The notes: generated by a model not told the origin, from the letters alone. A stretch of DNA of 5,121 nt from JAXHUH01 sp034211175 (GCA_034211175.1 JAXHUH010000031.1:1-5121), one strand, 5' to 3'; positions 1-5,121 are shown, counted from the first letter of the stretch. Numbers and translations: made by a program.

Positions 1-58
1 CTGGGCCCCCGGGCCTCCCCCCCGGGTTGCCCCCCCCCCCGGTCCAGAACATCATGAG
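1..58. other. C-rich low-complexity non-coding segment
   Basis: This short stretch at the window's left edge is dominated by runs of C: seven at 17-23 and eleven at 30-40, with CCCGGG at 8-13 and again at 21-26. No convincing gene covers it. Frame 3 is open from the edge to a TGA at 114-116 and would encode a Gly/Pro-rich peptide, but it has no visible start and runs into the antisense of the carboxypeptidase. I see no recognisable RNA or regulatory site. Homopolymers of this kind are also where sequencing and assembly errors collect, so the exact run lengths may be unreliable. Confidence 0.5.
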
Positions 59-82
59 GTGGCGCGCCCGGACGGTTCGTGG

Positions 83-100
83 ACTGACGTCGCGGTCAGT
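83..100 (-). terminator. possible weak hairpin after the carboxypeptidase gene
   Basis: On the minus strand, just past the carboxypeptidase stop codon, ACTGAC (100-95) can pair with GTCAGT (88-83) across a six-base loop. A second ACTGAC (110-105), which overlaps the stop codon, is an alternative pairing partner because GCGGTCAGT is repeated with a 10-bp period (92-100 and 102-110, plus strand). The six-base-pair stem is short and no U-tract follows it, so this is at best a weak or factor-assisted terminator. Confidence 0.25.
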
Positions 101-105
101 GGCGG

Positions 106-1854
106 TCAGTCGTCGATGACGGTCGGCTCGATGACGAGGGTCTCGCGCAGGTGTCCGGCGCGGTCGTGGTCGATAGCGACCTCGATCGTGGCGCCGGCGT
201 CCGCCTGCACGACCCAGGTGACGAGCAGACGGTCGGGGGTGCCGTCGTGGCCGCCCCGGAACCGGAGCGCGGCGCGCCCCTCGAGCTGGCCGACCTGCTG
301 GCGGGCCGGTCCGCCGACGACGTGGGCGCCCTCGAGCGTCGCCGTGATCGGCTTGACCAGCTTGTTGCGCCGGGCCTGCTCGCTGACCTCGGTCGGGAGC
401 CAGCCGTTGTTGGCCACGCCGATCTCGACCCGCCACGTGTCGCCGCCGAGCGCGACCACGGCCCGATGGCGGATCCGCAGTCGCGGTGAGCAGAGCGCCT
501 GGTGAACGGCGAAGCGGGCGTGGGGCTCGACCTCGGCCCGCAGCCGGTCGGGCGGCGGGTTGATCCAGGTGCGCATCGGGTCGAACCCGCCGAGCTCGAC
601 GTGGCCGAGCTGGGGGTGGTCGTAGGGGTACCAGTCGACGAAGCCGTCGGGGTCGTTGGCGTCGCACCAGCGGAGGACGGCGAGCGCCTCGTCGTCGGTC
701 GGGCCGGTGTACCAGAAGTGGGTCGACTGCTTGGTGCCGGTGGCCGCGTGGACGATGTCCCAGAACTCGGTCGTCCAGCCGATGACGCCGAGGTGCTCGT
801 AGGCCCAGTCGTCGGCCGCGCCGCTCATCGGGTTCGTCTTGTCCCAGGTGAAGTCCTCGAACACCGAGTGCGAGGGGTAGCCGGTGAGCTCGGTGCCGAC
901 CTCGGCCAGCTCCTTGTACACCCAGATGTCGTCGGCCGGGAGCTTGTCGTCGGGCTGGGTCGACGACGGCCGCAGCAGCACACCGCCGCTGGTGTGGAAC
1001 GCGTTGTAGCCGCAGATGTTGGGCCGGGCCCGGATGGCGCGGACGAGGGCGTCGATCTCCGGTTCGCTGAGCGGGTGGTCGCCGCTGCCGGTGACCCCGG
1101 TGCTCCACCCGGCCGGGAAGTTCCGGTTGAGGTCGAGGCCCTCGGGGGCGCGGGGCGTGGGGATCGTGAACCCGTCGTGGTCGACGATCTGGGCCTCGTC
1201 GAGGAGGCGGTACCGCGCGGTGCCCGCCGGCGGACCGGTCGGCGGCACCGGGACCATGAGGCGGGCGTCGTCGGGGTGGGCCATCCAGGCGCCGTCGGGA
1301 TCGGGGACGCGCATCTGGAGGATGCGACCGTCGCCGTCGAGGTCCTCCACGTGGGTGCCGGGCCAGCGGTGGCCGTCGGACCACGGCCACGGGCGGACGC
1401 TCGAGCGGAGGAACCGGGGGTGGTCGTCGAGCGCCCACTCGGCGCCGTCGGGGTTCACCCGGGGCACGACGTAGAACGTCCGGGTCCGCAGCGCCTCCGA
1501 GACGCTCGGGTCGCCGTCGCGATGGCCGGTGACGAGGTGGTGGAGGAGGTGGCAGGCGGCGACCGTGGCGGTCAGCTCGACCGAGTGGATCGACGCGTCG
1601 ACCCAGTGGGCCGGCTTGGTGCCGGGGCTGCCGGTGGCGTGGTCGGTCACGGTGACGAGCCACAGGTCGCGGCCCTCGTGGGACCGGCCGTAGGACTCGA
1701 CGGTGACGAGGTCGGGGTGGTCGTCGGCGAGCCCGTGGAGCCAGGCGGTGAGCTCGTCGTAGCGCAGGTACCGGTCGAACTCGTAGGTCACCGGCGCACG
1801 GTACCCCCGCCGGTCGTGCCCGGCGGCCACCGTTGCCGTCGCCTCGTCGGCCAT
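106..1854 (-). CDS. M14-family zinc carboxypeptidase
   Basis: This 582-residue protein is a probable zinc metallopeptidase of the M14 (carboxypeptidase A-like) family, which hydrolyses C-terminal peptide bonds or related amide bonds. The family signature is complete. The zinc ligands are HxxE at H90-S-V-E93 and a distal histidine, H287, in FHTSGG. The substrate-binding Asn-Arg pair is N243-R244 in LDLNRNFPAGW. The catalytic glutamate is E363 in GWTTEFWD. The N-terminal segment (about 24-70, FDRYLRYDEL to GRDLWLVTVTD) is the usual entry strand-helix region of the fold. Residues 150-235 form a long insertion with an EF-hand-like acidic loop, DLDGDG (171-176). From about 440 to the end there appears to be a beta-rich accessory domain. 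No signal peptide or membrane segment is visible, so it looks cytoplasmic. The ATG at 1852-1854 has a weak AAAGG just upstream; a GTG at residue 22 is a possible alternative start. The gene is divergent from the next gene. The physiological substrate cannot be inferred. Confidence 0.94.
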   Translation of the reverse strand: MADEATATVAAGHDRRGYRAPVTYEFDRYLRYDELTAWLHGLADDHPDLVTVESYGRSHEGRDLWLVTVTDHATGSPGTKPAHWVDASIHSVELTATVAACHLLHHLVTGHRDGDPSVSEALRTRTFYVVPRVNPDGAEWALDDHPRFLRSSVRPWPWSDGHRWPGTHVEDLDGDGRILQMRVPDPDGAWMAHPDDARLMVPVPPTGPPAGTARYRLLDEAQIVDHDGFTIPTPRAPEGLDLNRNFPAGWSTGVTGSGDHPLSEPEIDALVRAIRARPNICGYNAFHTSGGVLLRPSSTQPDDKLPADDIWVYKELAEVGTELTGYPSHSVFEDFTWDKTNPMSGAADDWAYEHLGVIGWTTEFWDIVHAATGTKQSTHFWYTGPTDDEALAVLRWCDANDPDGFVDWYPYDHPQLGHVELGGFDPMRTWINPPPDRLRAEVEPHARFAVHQALCSPRLRIRHRAVVALGGDTWRVEIGVANNGWLPTEVSEQARRNKLVKPITATLEGAHVVGGPARQQVGQLEGRAALRFRGGHDGTPDRLLVTWVVQADAGATIEVAIDHDRAGHLRETLVIEPTVIDD

Positions 1855-1863
1855 GGCCTTTCG

Positions 1864-1911
1864 TTCTGGCCCCCTTGAACTGCCACCCGTGGCACTTCAT
1901 GGGGTCCAGAA
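1864..1911. repeat. 48-bp near-perfect palindrome (dyad / hairpin)
   Basis: Two 23-base arms (1864-1886 and 1889-1911) flank a CC centre (1887-1888). Twenty of the 23 positions pair. The three mismatches fall at 1870/1905, 1875/1900 and 1880/1895, exactly five bases apart, so the paired blocks run 6-4-4-6. The innermost block is TGCCAC-CC-GTGGCA. As DNA it could be an operator for a dimeric or tetrameric regulator of the two divergent genes. As RNA, if transcribed leftward, it would form a hairpin whose base ends nine bases before the carboxypeptidase ATG, abutting its weak AAAGG. There is no U-tract, and its place between divergent starts argues against a terminator. A small mobile or REP-like element is a third possibility. 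Confidence 0.85.
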
Positions 1912-1935
1912 GGGGATCGGGTCGCGGCCGGCCGC

Positions 1936-1941
1936 TAGCGT
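1936..1941 (+). promoter_or_regulatory. possible -10 element of the VOC gene
   Basis: TAGCGT matches the TAnnnT pattern of actinobacterial sigma-70-type -10 boxes and lies 38 bases before the VOC start codon, which would give a leader of about 30 bases. No -35 hexamer resembling TTGACA sits 16-18 bases upstream, where the sequence is GGGATC or similar. The call rests on the -10 alone. If it is real, the 48-bp palindrome lies immediately upstream of the promoter core. Confidence 0.3.
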
Positions 1942-1979
1942 CGCGACGGAGCGTGCGGCCGAGACGACGGGGGCGTGCC

Positions 1980-2480
1980 ATGACCGACCAGGTGAGCGCG
2001 GCGGACCGGTCCGAGGAGTGGGACGACCTGCGGCGCAGGTACCTGCGCCCGAGCGGTGAGCGGCCGGCGTCGTCGGCCCGGGGCGTGCACCACGTGGCGC
2101 TGGTGTCGAGCGACGTCGAGGCGACGATCCGCTTCTACCAGGAGATCCTCGAGTTCCCGTTGACCGAGATCTTCGAGAACCGTGACTACCCCGGCTCGAC
2201 CCACTTCTTCTTCGACATCGGCCACGAGAACGCGCTGGCGTTCTTCGACTTCCCCGGCCTCGACCTCGGCCCCTACGCCGAGGTCCTCGGCGGCCTCCAC
2301 CACGTCGCCATCTCCGTCGAGCCCGAGCGCTGGGCCCGGTTGCGCGACCGCCTCGACACCGAGGCGATCCCGTACACCGAGGTCCACGAGGCGTCCCTCT
2401 ACTTCGCCGGCCCCGACGGCGAGCGCATCGAGCTGATCAACGACCCCCTCGGCGAGATGTACGGCAACCCCGTCATGTGA
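1980..2480 (+). CDS. VOC-superfamily (glyoxalase/dioxygenase-fold) protein
   Basis: This 166-residue protein carries two copies of the beta-alpha-beta-beta-beta module typical of the vicinal oxygen chelate superfamily (glyoxalase I, extradiol dioxygenases, fosfomycin-resistance enzymes). Module 1 starts at GVHHVAL (35-41) and ends near ALAFFDFPG (85-93). Module 2 starts at GLHHVAIS (105-112) and ends in GPDGERIELIND (144-155). Likely metal ligands are H38, H108 and E151, plus an acidic residue in module 1 (E83 is a candidate). Residues 1-33 are a charged helical extension. The ATG at 1980 is preferred because GGGGG (1969-1973) precedes it at a normal distance. Starts further upstream would run into the carboxypeptidase gene and encode an arginine-rich leader unlike this family. 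The reaction cannot be assigned from sequence. It probably forms its own transcription unit, since 108 bp separate it from atpD. Confidence 0.9.
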   Translation: MTDQVSAADRSEEWDDLRRRYLRPSGERPASSARGVHHVALVSSDVEATIRFYQEILEFPLTEIFENRDYPGSTHFFFDIGHENALAFFDFPGLDLGPYAEVLGGLHHVAISVEPERWARLRDRLDTEAIPYTEVHEASLYFAGPDGERIELINDPLGEMYGNPVM

Positions 2481-2588
2481 GCCCACCCGGTCGCCGGGGG
2501 CGCTGGTGACGGGCGGCGTGGTGGGTCGGGACTTGTGCCTCTACAGGTCGGGGCCCCGTCGGGCGCGCGGTGGACGGCGGAGGTCGAC
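2481..2588 (+). promoter_or_regulatory. leader region of the N-ATPase operon
   Basis: This 108-bp gap precedes atpD, the first gene of the operon in the window, so the operon promoter most likely lies here or within the VOC gene. A TACAGG at 2542-2547 is the only -10-like string I can point to, and it has no matching -35. CGGGGCCCCG (2549-2558) is a perfect 10-bp palindrome. The region ends with a strong Shine-Dalgarno, GGAGG (2579-2583), five bases before the ATG at 2589. I cannot name a specific regulator or riboswitch. Confidence 0.35.
2486..2498 (+). terminator. possible short hairpin after the VOC gene
   Basis: Five bases after the VOC stop codon, CCCGG (2486-2490) and CCGGG (2494-2498) can form a small GC stem around TCG. 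A CCCACC at 2482-2487 could instead pair with GGTGGG at about 2520-2525 in a larger structure. No T-run follows, so it is only a weak candidate for separating the VOC gene from the ATPase operon. Stems of this size are common by chance in DNA this GC-rich. Confidence 0.2.
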
Positions 2589-4070
2589 ATGGACGATCGC
2601 AGCGCCGCCGCCGGACGCACGGGCCGGGTCGAAGCCGTGCGGGGCAGCGTCGTGGACGTCGAGCTCCACGGCGTGCCGCCCGCCGTGCACACGCTGCTGT
2701 GGGCGGAGCTGCTGGACGGTCAGGGCGCGTCCGGCGGCCGGATGGTCGCGCTGGAGGTCGCGGCCCACCTCGACGACCACCGGGTCCGTGCGATCGCGCT
2801 GACCTCCACGCAGGGCCTCACGCGGGGTGCGGCGGTGCGCGCCACCGACGGGCCCCTCACCGTCCCCGTCGGCCGAGGGTTGCTCGGCCGGACCTTCGAC
2901 GTGTTCGGCGACCCGATCGACGGGCTCGGCCCGGTCGACGCCGAACGCCGGCCCGTGCACCGGGCCCCGCCGCCGCTCGCCCGGCGCACGACGCGCTCGG
3001 AGATCTTCGAGACCGGCATCAAGGTGATCGACGTGCTCAGCCCGCTCGAGCGCGGCGGCAAGGCCGGGCTGTTCGGCGGCGCCGGCGTCGGCAAGACGGT
3101 GCTGATCATGGAGATGATCCACGACATGGTCGGCCATCACGAGGGCGTGAGCGTCTTCTGCGGCATCGGCGAGCGCTGCCGGGAGGCGGAGGAGCTGCAC
3201 CGGGAGCTGACCGGGTCGGGGACGCTCGACCAGGCCGTGCTGGTCTTCGGACAGATGCACGAGCAGCCCGGTGCCCGGCTGCGGGCGGGGCACGCGGCGC
3301 TGACGATGGCCGAGTACTTCCGCGACGACCTGCGCCTCGACGTGCTGTTGCTCATCGACAACATCTTCCGGTTCGTGCAGGCCGGCTCCGAGGTGTCGGG
3401 CCTGATGGGCCAGATCCCGTCCCGGCTCGGCTACCAGCCGACGTTGGCGTCGGACCTGGCCCGCCTCGAGGAGCGCATCGCGTCGACCGACGAGGGGGCG
3501 ATCACGTCGATCCAGGCCGTGTACGTGCCGGCCGATGACCTGACCGACCCGGCCGCCGTCCACGTGTTCGGCCACCTCTCCGCGTCGGTCGTGCTGTCGC
3601 GCGACCGGGCGGGCCAGGGCCTCTACCCGGCGATCGACCCGCTGGCCTCCGGGTCGAAGATGCTCACCCCGTCGGTGGTCGGCGAGCGCCACTACCGGAT
3701 CGCCCAGGACGTCCGCCACACCCTGACGGCGTACGAGGAGCTGAAGGACGTCATCGCCATGTTGGGCCTCGAGGAGCTCTCGCGGCGCGACCAGCGGGTC
3801 GTCGCCCGGGCCCGGCGGCTGGAGCGCTTCCTCACCCAGCCGTTCGAGGTCACCGAGCACTTCACCGGCCACGCCGGGCGGTACGTGCCGCTCGAACGCG
3901 CCCTCGACGGCTGTGAGCGGGTCCTGGCCGACGAGTTCGAGGACCGGCCCGAGGAGGACCTCTACATGATCGGCGGGCTCGACGACCTCGACGACCTCGA
4001 CGGCCGCGGCGATCCCGCGGCCGAGGGCGCGGATCGCCACGCCGTCGCCGGCGCCATCGGGGGTGGCTGA
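2589..4070 (+). CDS. atpD: N-type ATPase F1 beta subunit (AtpD)
   Basis: This is the catalytic beta subunit of an F1 head, which couples ATP hydrolysis or synthesis to rotation; 493 residues from this start. The N-terminal beta-barrel covers about 10-85 and the nucleotide-binding domain about 86-365. The P-loop GGAGVGKT is at 163-170, the catalytic glutamate is E195 in GIGERCRE, Walker B LLLID ends at D257, and QAGSEVSGLMGQIPSR follows. The adenine-stacking tyrosine is Y346 in GLYPAIDP. All catalytic residues are present. The DELSEED loop that contacts gamma/epsilon reads EELSRRD (395-401). GERCRE, GQIPSRLGYQPTL and DPLASGSK fit the N-ATPase branch better than the housekeeping beta subunit. 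The ATG at 2589 has GGAGG five bases upstream; a GTG at 2535 would add 18 residues without a good ribosome site. The last 30 or so residues are an extra acidic then Gly/Ala tail. The stop lies one base before, or eight bases into, atpC depending on the atpC start. Confidence 0.96.
   Translation: MDDRSAAAGRTGRVEAVRGSVVDVELHGVPPAVHTLLWAELLDGQGASGGRMVALEVAAHLDDHRVRAIALTSTQGLTRGAAVRATDGPLTVPVGRGLLGRTFDVFGDPIDGLGPVDAERRPVHRAPPPLARRTTRSEIFETGIKVIDVLSPLERGGKAGLFGGAGVGKTVLIMEMIHDMVGHHEGVSVFCGIGERCREAEELHRELTGSGTLDQAVLVFGQMHEQPGARLRAGHAALTMAEYFRDDLRLDVLLLIDNIFRFVQAGSEVSGLMGQIPSRLGYQPTLASDLARLEERIASTDEGAITSIQAVYVPADDLTDPAAVHVFGHLSASVVLSRDRAGQGLYPAIDPLASGSKMLTPSVVGERHYRIAQDVRHTLTAYEELKDVIAMLGLEELSRRDQRVVARARRLERFLTQPFEVTEHFTGHAGRYVPLERALDGCERVLADEFEDRPEEDLYMIGGLDDLDDLDGRGDPAAEGADRHAVAGAIGGG
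3979..4002 (+). repeat. 9-bp tandem repeat inside the 3' end of atpD
   Basis: CTCGACGAC occurs twice in tandem (3979-3987 and 3988-3996), followed by a partial third copy, CTCGAC (3997-4002). In frame it encodes a Leu-Asp-Asp repeat at residues 464-471 of AtpD. It starts right where the conserved beta-subunit C-terminus (YMIGG) ends, which suggests slippage expansion in a tolerant tail. Confidence 0.8.
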
Positions 4071-4071
4071 C

Positions 4072-4461
4072 GTGCGGCTCCGGGTGTTCTCGCCCATCCA
4101 CGAGGAGGTCGACGAGCAGGTCGTGCAGGTCGCGGTCCAGGCGGTCGGCGGCTCGTTCACCATGCTCGAGCGCCACGTCGACACCGTCGCCGAGCTGGAG
4201 GCCGGGCTGCTGTCCTACATCGACCCCGGCGGCGCCGAGCGGATCGTGGCGGTCGACGGCGGCACGGTCGTGAAGGTCGGCGACGACGTGCTGGTGTCGA
4301 CGCCCGAGGCCATCGCCGGCGGGGAGCTCGAGACGCTGCGGGCCGTGGTCGACGAGCGCTTCCTGGCGCGGGCCGAGCGGGAGGAGGCGGCGCGGCTCGC
4401 GCTGGCGCACCTCGAGGTCGACGTGATCGAACGGATGGTCGAGCTCGAGGAGCCCCGGTGA
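4072..4461 (+). CDS. atpC: N-type ATPase F1 epsilon subunit (AtpC)
   Basis: This is the epsilon subunit of the central stalk, which links the c-ring to gamma and, in many F-ATPases, regulates ATP hydrolysis. From this GTG the protein has 129 residues. The first 80 or so form the epsilon beta-sandwich (LRVFSP strand, GSFTMLERHVDTVAEL, GLLSYI, IVAVDGGTVVKVGDDVLVST). The remainder is a charged helical region (from about ELETLRAVVDERFL to the end). The motif SF-x-ML-x-RHVD followed by an AVDGG strand is typical of the N-ATPase epsilon. GTG 4072 was chosen because GGGGGTGG (4059-4066) lies five bases upstream and the atpD stop ends one base before. GTG 4063 would add three residues (M-A-D), overlap atpD by eight bases and lack a clear ribosome site. 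It cannot be excluded and does not change the identification. The stop overlaps the atpQ start as GTGA, implying translational coupling. Confidence 0.92.
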   Translation: MRLRVFSPIHEEVDEQVVQVAVQAVGGSFTMLERHVDTVAELEAGLLSYIDPGGAERIVAVDGGTVVKVGDDVLVSTPEAIAGGELETLRAVVDERFLARAEREEAARLALAHLEVDVIERMVELEEPR

Positions 4462-4916
4462 GCCGGCGCCCGGACCCGGATCGGCGCGGGTTCCGCCGCG
4501 CGGTCGAGCGCCGCGCGCAGCGGCGGCGTCGCGCCCGGGAGCGCCACGAGAGCGTCTGGTTCGGGCTCGGCATGTTCGGCGTCGTCGGTTGGTCGGTCGC
4601 GCTGCCGACCCTGATCGGCATCGCCATCGGGGCGTGGGTCGACGCCCGGGTCGACGGCACGGTGTCGTGGACGCTCACGGGCCTGGTCCTGGGTGTGGCG
4701 CTCGGCTGCCTGCTCGCCTGGTTCTGGGTGCGCGGCGAGCTGCCACCGGGCGGACCGGACCCGGACGACGCGACGACGGCGCACGACGAGTCGGCCGCCG
4801 GTACGGACGGTGGAGCGCCGGAGGGGCCCGACCCCGGCCTCGACGAGACGGCCGGTCGCGAACCACGCGACCGCAGGCCCGGCGGTGAACGGAGGTCCGG
4901 CGCCGATGCCGGCTGA
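4458..4916 (+). CDS. atpQ: N-ATPase membrane subunit AtpQ (AtpI-like, gene 1 family)
   Basis: This 152-residue membrane protein corresponds to AtpQ, the AtpI-related component found in N-ATPase operons and thought to help assemble the c-ring or take up its ion. Residues 1-32 are strongly basic (many Arg), fitting the positive-inside rule. TM1 spans about 34-60 (WFGLGMFGVVGWSVALP then TLIGIAIGAW) and TM2 about 71-91 (WTLTGLVLGVALGCLLAWFW). FGLGMFGVVGWSVALPTLIG is the family hallmark. A 60-residue Pro/Gly/Asp-rich tail (93-152), probably disordered, follows; AtpQ proteins usually end shortly after TM2. Codon third positions in this tail are A or T in about 11 of 58 codons, against about 2 of 59 in the membrane part (counted by hand), so the tail is under weaker constraint or was acquired. 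GTG 4458 overlaps the atpC stop as GTGA, with GAGGAG just upstream. AtpR follows in the same frame after a 39-bp gap. Confidence 0.88.
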   Translation: MSRRPDPDRRGFRRAVERRAQRRRRARERHESVWFGLGMFGVVGWSVALPTLIGIAIGAWVDARVDGTVSWTLTGLVLGVALGCLLAWFWVRGELPPGGPDPDDATTAHDESAAGTDGGAPEGPDPGLDETAGREPRDRRPGGERRSGADAG

Positions 4917-4941
4917 GCACACGCAGCGACGGGAACGGCTC

Positions 4942-4950
4942 GGGAGGAGG
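4942..4950 (+). promoter_or_regulatory. strong ribosome-binding site of atpR
   Basis: GGGAGGAGG lies five bases before the GTG at 4956. It decides the atpR start, because GTG is the only suitable codon at the right distance; a second GTG at 4965 is too far away. It is stronger than the sites of atpC and atpQ and allows atpR to be translated independently of upstream termination. Confidence 0.75.
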
Positions 4951-4955
4951 CCGCG

Positions 4956-5121
4956 GTGACGACGGTGATCGTCCTCGCGCAGCTGGTCGGCGGCGCGCTG
5001 GCCGGGATGGCCGGCGGCTGGGTGTTCTTCGGCGGGCTCGCCGCGACCGTGCGACGGCTGGCGACCACCACCCGCCCCGCCCGGCTGGTGTTGCTCAGCC
5101 TGCTCGGGCGGCTCGCGGTCG
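4956..5121 (+). CDS. atpR: N-ATPase membrane subunit AtpR (partial, runs off the edge)
   Basis: The first 55 residues of a small hydrophobic protein are present; the rest lies beyond the window. Residues 3-30 form a Gly/Ala-rich membrane helix (LVGGALAGMAGGWVFFGGL). A short basic loop follows (TVRRLATTTRP, 31-41), and a second helix begins at about 42 (ARLVLLSLLGRLAV). This FFGGL-x3-TVRRL loop and an arginine inside the following helix (R52) match AtpR of N-ATPases, which normally has three membrane helices. As I recall, a membrane-embedded arginine in AtpR has been proposed to interact with the c-subunit carboxylate during rotor assembly; R52 would be the candidate. The position right after atpQ supports the call, since alternative ATPase operons are ordered D-C-Q-R-B-E-F-A-G. 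The family assignment is by pattern and synteny, from a fragment. Confidence 0.87.
   Translation, partial: MTTVIVLAQLVGGALAGMAGGWVFFGGLAATVRRLATTTRPARLVLLSLLGRLAV

Larger units (their letters stand above)
1855..1979. promoter_or_regulatory. divergent intergenic region between carboxypeptidase and VOC gene
   Basis: These 125 bp separate the start codons of two divergent genes and must carry their promoters if each has its own. The region contains the long dyad at 1864-1911, a possible plus-strand -10 element (TAGCGT, 1936-1941), and a GGGGG ribosome-binding site (1969-1973) six bases before the VOC ATG. The palindromic part is visibly less GC-rich than its surroundings. No clear -35 hexamer is seen for either direction. 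Confidence 0.55.

Noticed and set aside
41..49. GGTCCAGAA occurs here and again at 1903-1911, flanking the carboxypeptidase as a direct repeat
   Set aside because: Nine bases shared over about 1.9 kb is not convincing as an insertion scar; no inverted ends, integrase or composition change supports a mobile unit.
502..1878. Open frame of 458 residues on the plus strand opposite the carboxypeptidase
   Set aside because: It is the antisense shadow of a clear M14 gene. Its translation is a Val/Gly/Asp/Arg-rich string without domains, as expected when GC-rich codons are read in the complementary frame.
1864..1911. Palindrome as an intrinsic terminator
   Set aside because: It lies between two divergent start codons and has no T-run on either side, so there is no transcript for it to end unless antisense transcription is assumed.
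1833..1979. N-terminal extension of the VOC protein by 49 residues
   Set aside because: It would overlap the divergent carboxypeptidase start, run through the palindrome and encode an Arg/Pro-rich leader unlike VOC proteins; the ATG at 1980 has a suitable ribosome site.
2535..2588. GTG start adding 18 residues to AtpD
   Set aside because: No good ribosome site precedes it, whereas GGAGG lies five bases before the ATG at 2589, and beta subunits normally begin shortly before the TGRV strand.
2541..4184. Open frame of 547 residues on the minus strand opposite atpD
   Set aside because: It covers the atpD gene antisense, gives a low-complexity Val/Ala/Arg/His/Asp-rich translation and has no family motif; atpD has every catalytic residue.
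1..5121. CRISPR array, tRNA/rRNA genes or insertion sequences
   Set aside because: No regularly spaced repeats, tRNA-like cloverleaf segments, rRNA motifs or transposase signatures were seen; nearly the whole window is accounted for by protein-coding genes.

Overview
The window comes from a very GC-rich genome (roughly 70% G+C by eye, with G or C at nearly every codon third position). GTG starts and overlapping start/stop codons are frequent, which suggests an actinobacterium. Acidimicrobiia or a relative is a guess from style; nothing here fixes the taxon.

Layout: (1) Positions 1-105 are non-coding, with an odd C-rich low-complexity block. (2) An M14-family zinc carboxypeptidase lies on the minus strand (106-1854). 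(3) A divergent intergenic region (1855-1979) holds a striking 48-bp near-perfect palindrome (1864-1911). (4) A small VOC-superfamily (glyoxalase/dioxygenase fold) protein lies on the plus strand (1980-2480). (5) After a gap of about 108 bp comes a tightly packed plus-strand operon that runs off the right edge: an F1 beta subunit (atpD), an F1 epsilon subunit (atpC), a two-helix AtpI-like membrane protein (atpQ) and the start of a second small membrane protein (atpR).

The order atpD-atpC-atpQ-atpR, with beta and epsilon first and then two small membrane proteins, is the hallmark of the N-ATPase operon (atpDCQRBEFAG). N-ATPases are an alternative branch of rotary F-type ATPases, usually present beside the housekeeping F1Fo synthase. 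The residues seen in each subunit fit that type. AtpD and AtpC belong to the F1 head and central stalk. AtpQ and AtpR are N-ATPase-specific membrane components. The remaining genes (a, c, b, alpha and gamma subunits) should follow immediately to the right. The ion used (Na+ or H+) cannot be read here because the c-subunit gene lies outside the window.

The system is a described one. The less ordinary points are the 48-bp dyad, an acidic repeat tail on AtpD, a long disordered tail on AtpQ with relaxed codon use, and AtpQ and AtpR sharing one reading frame separated by a single stop codon.
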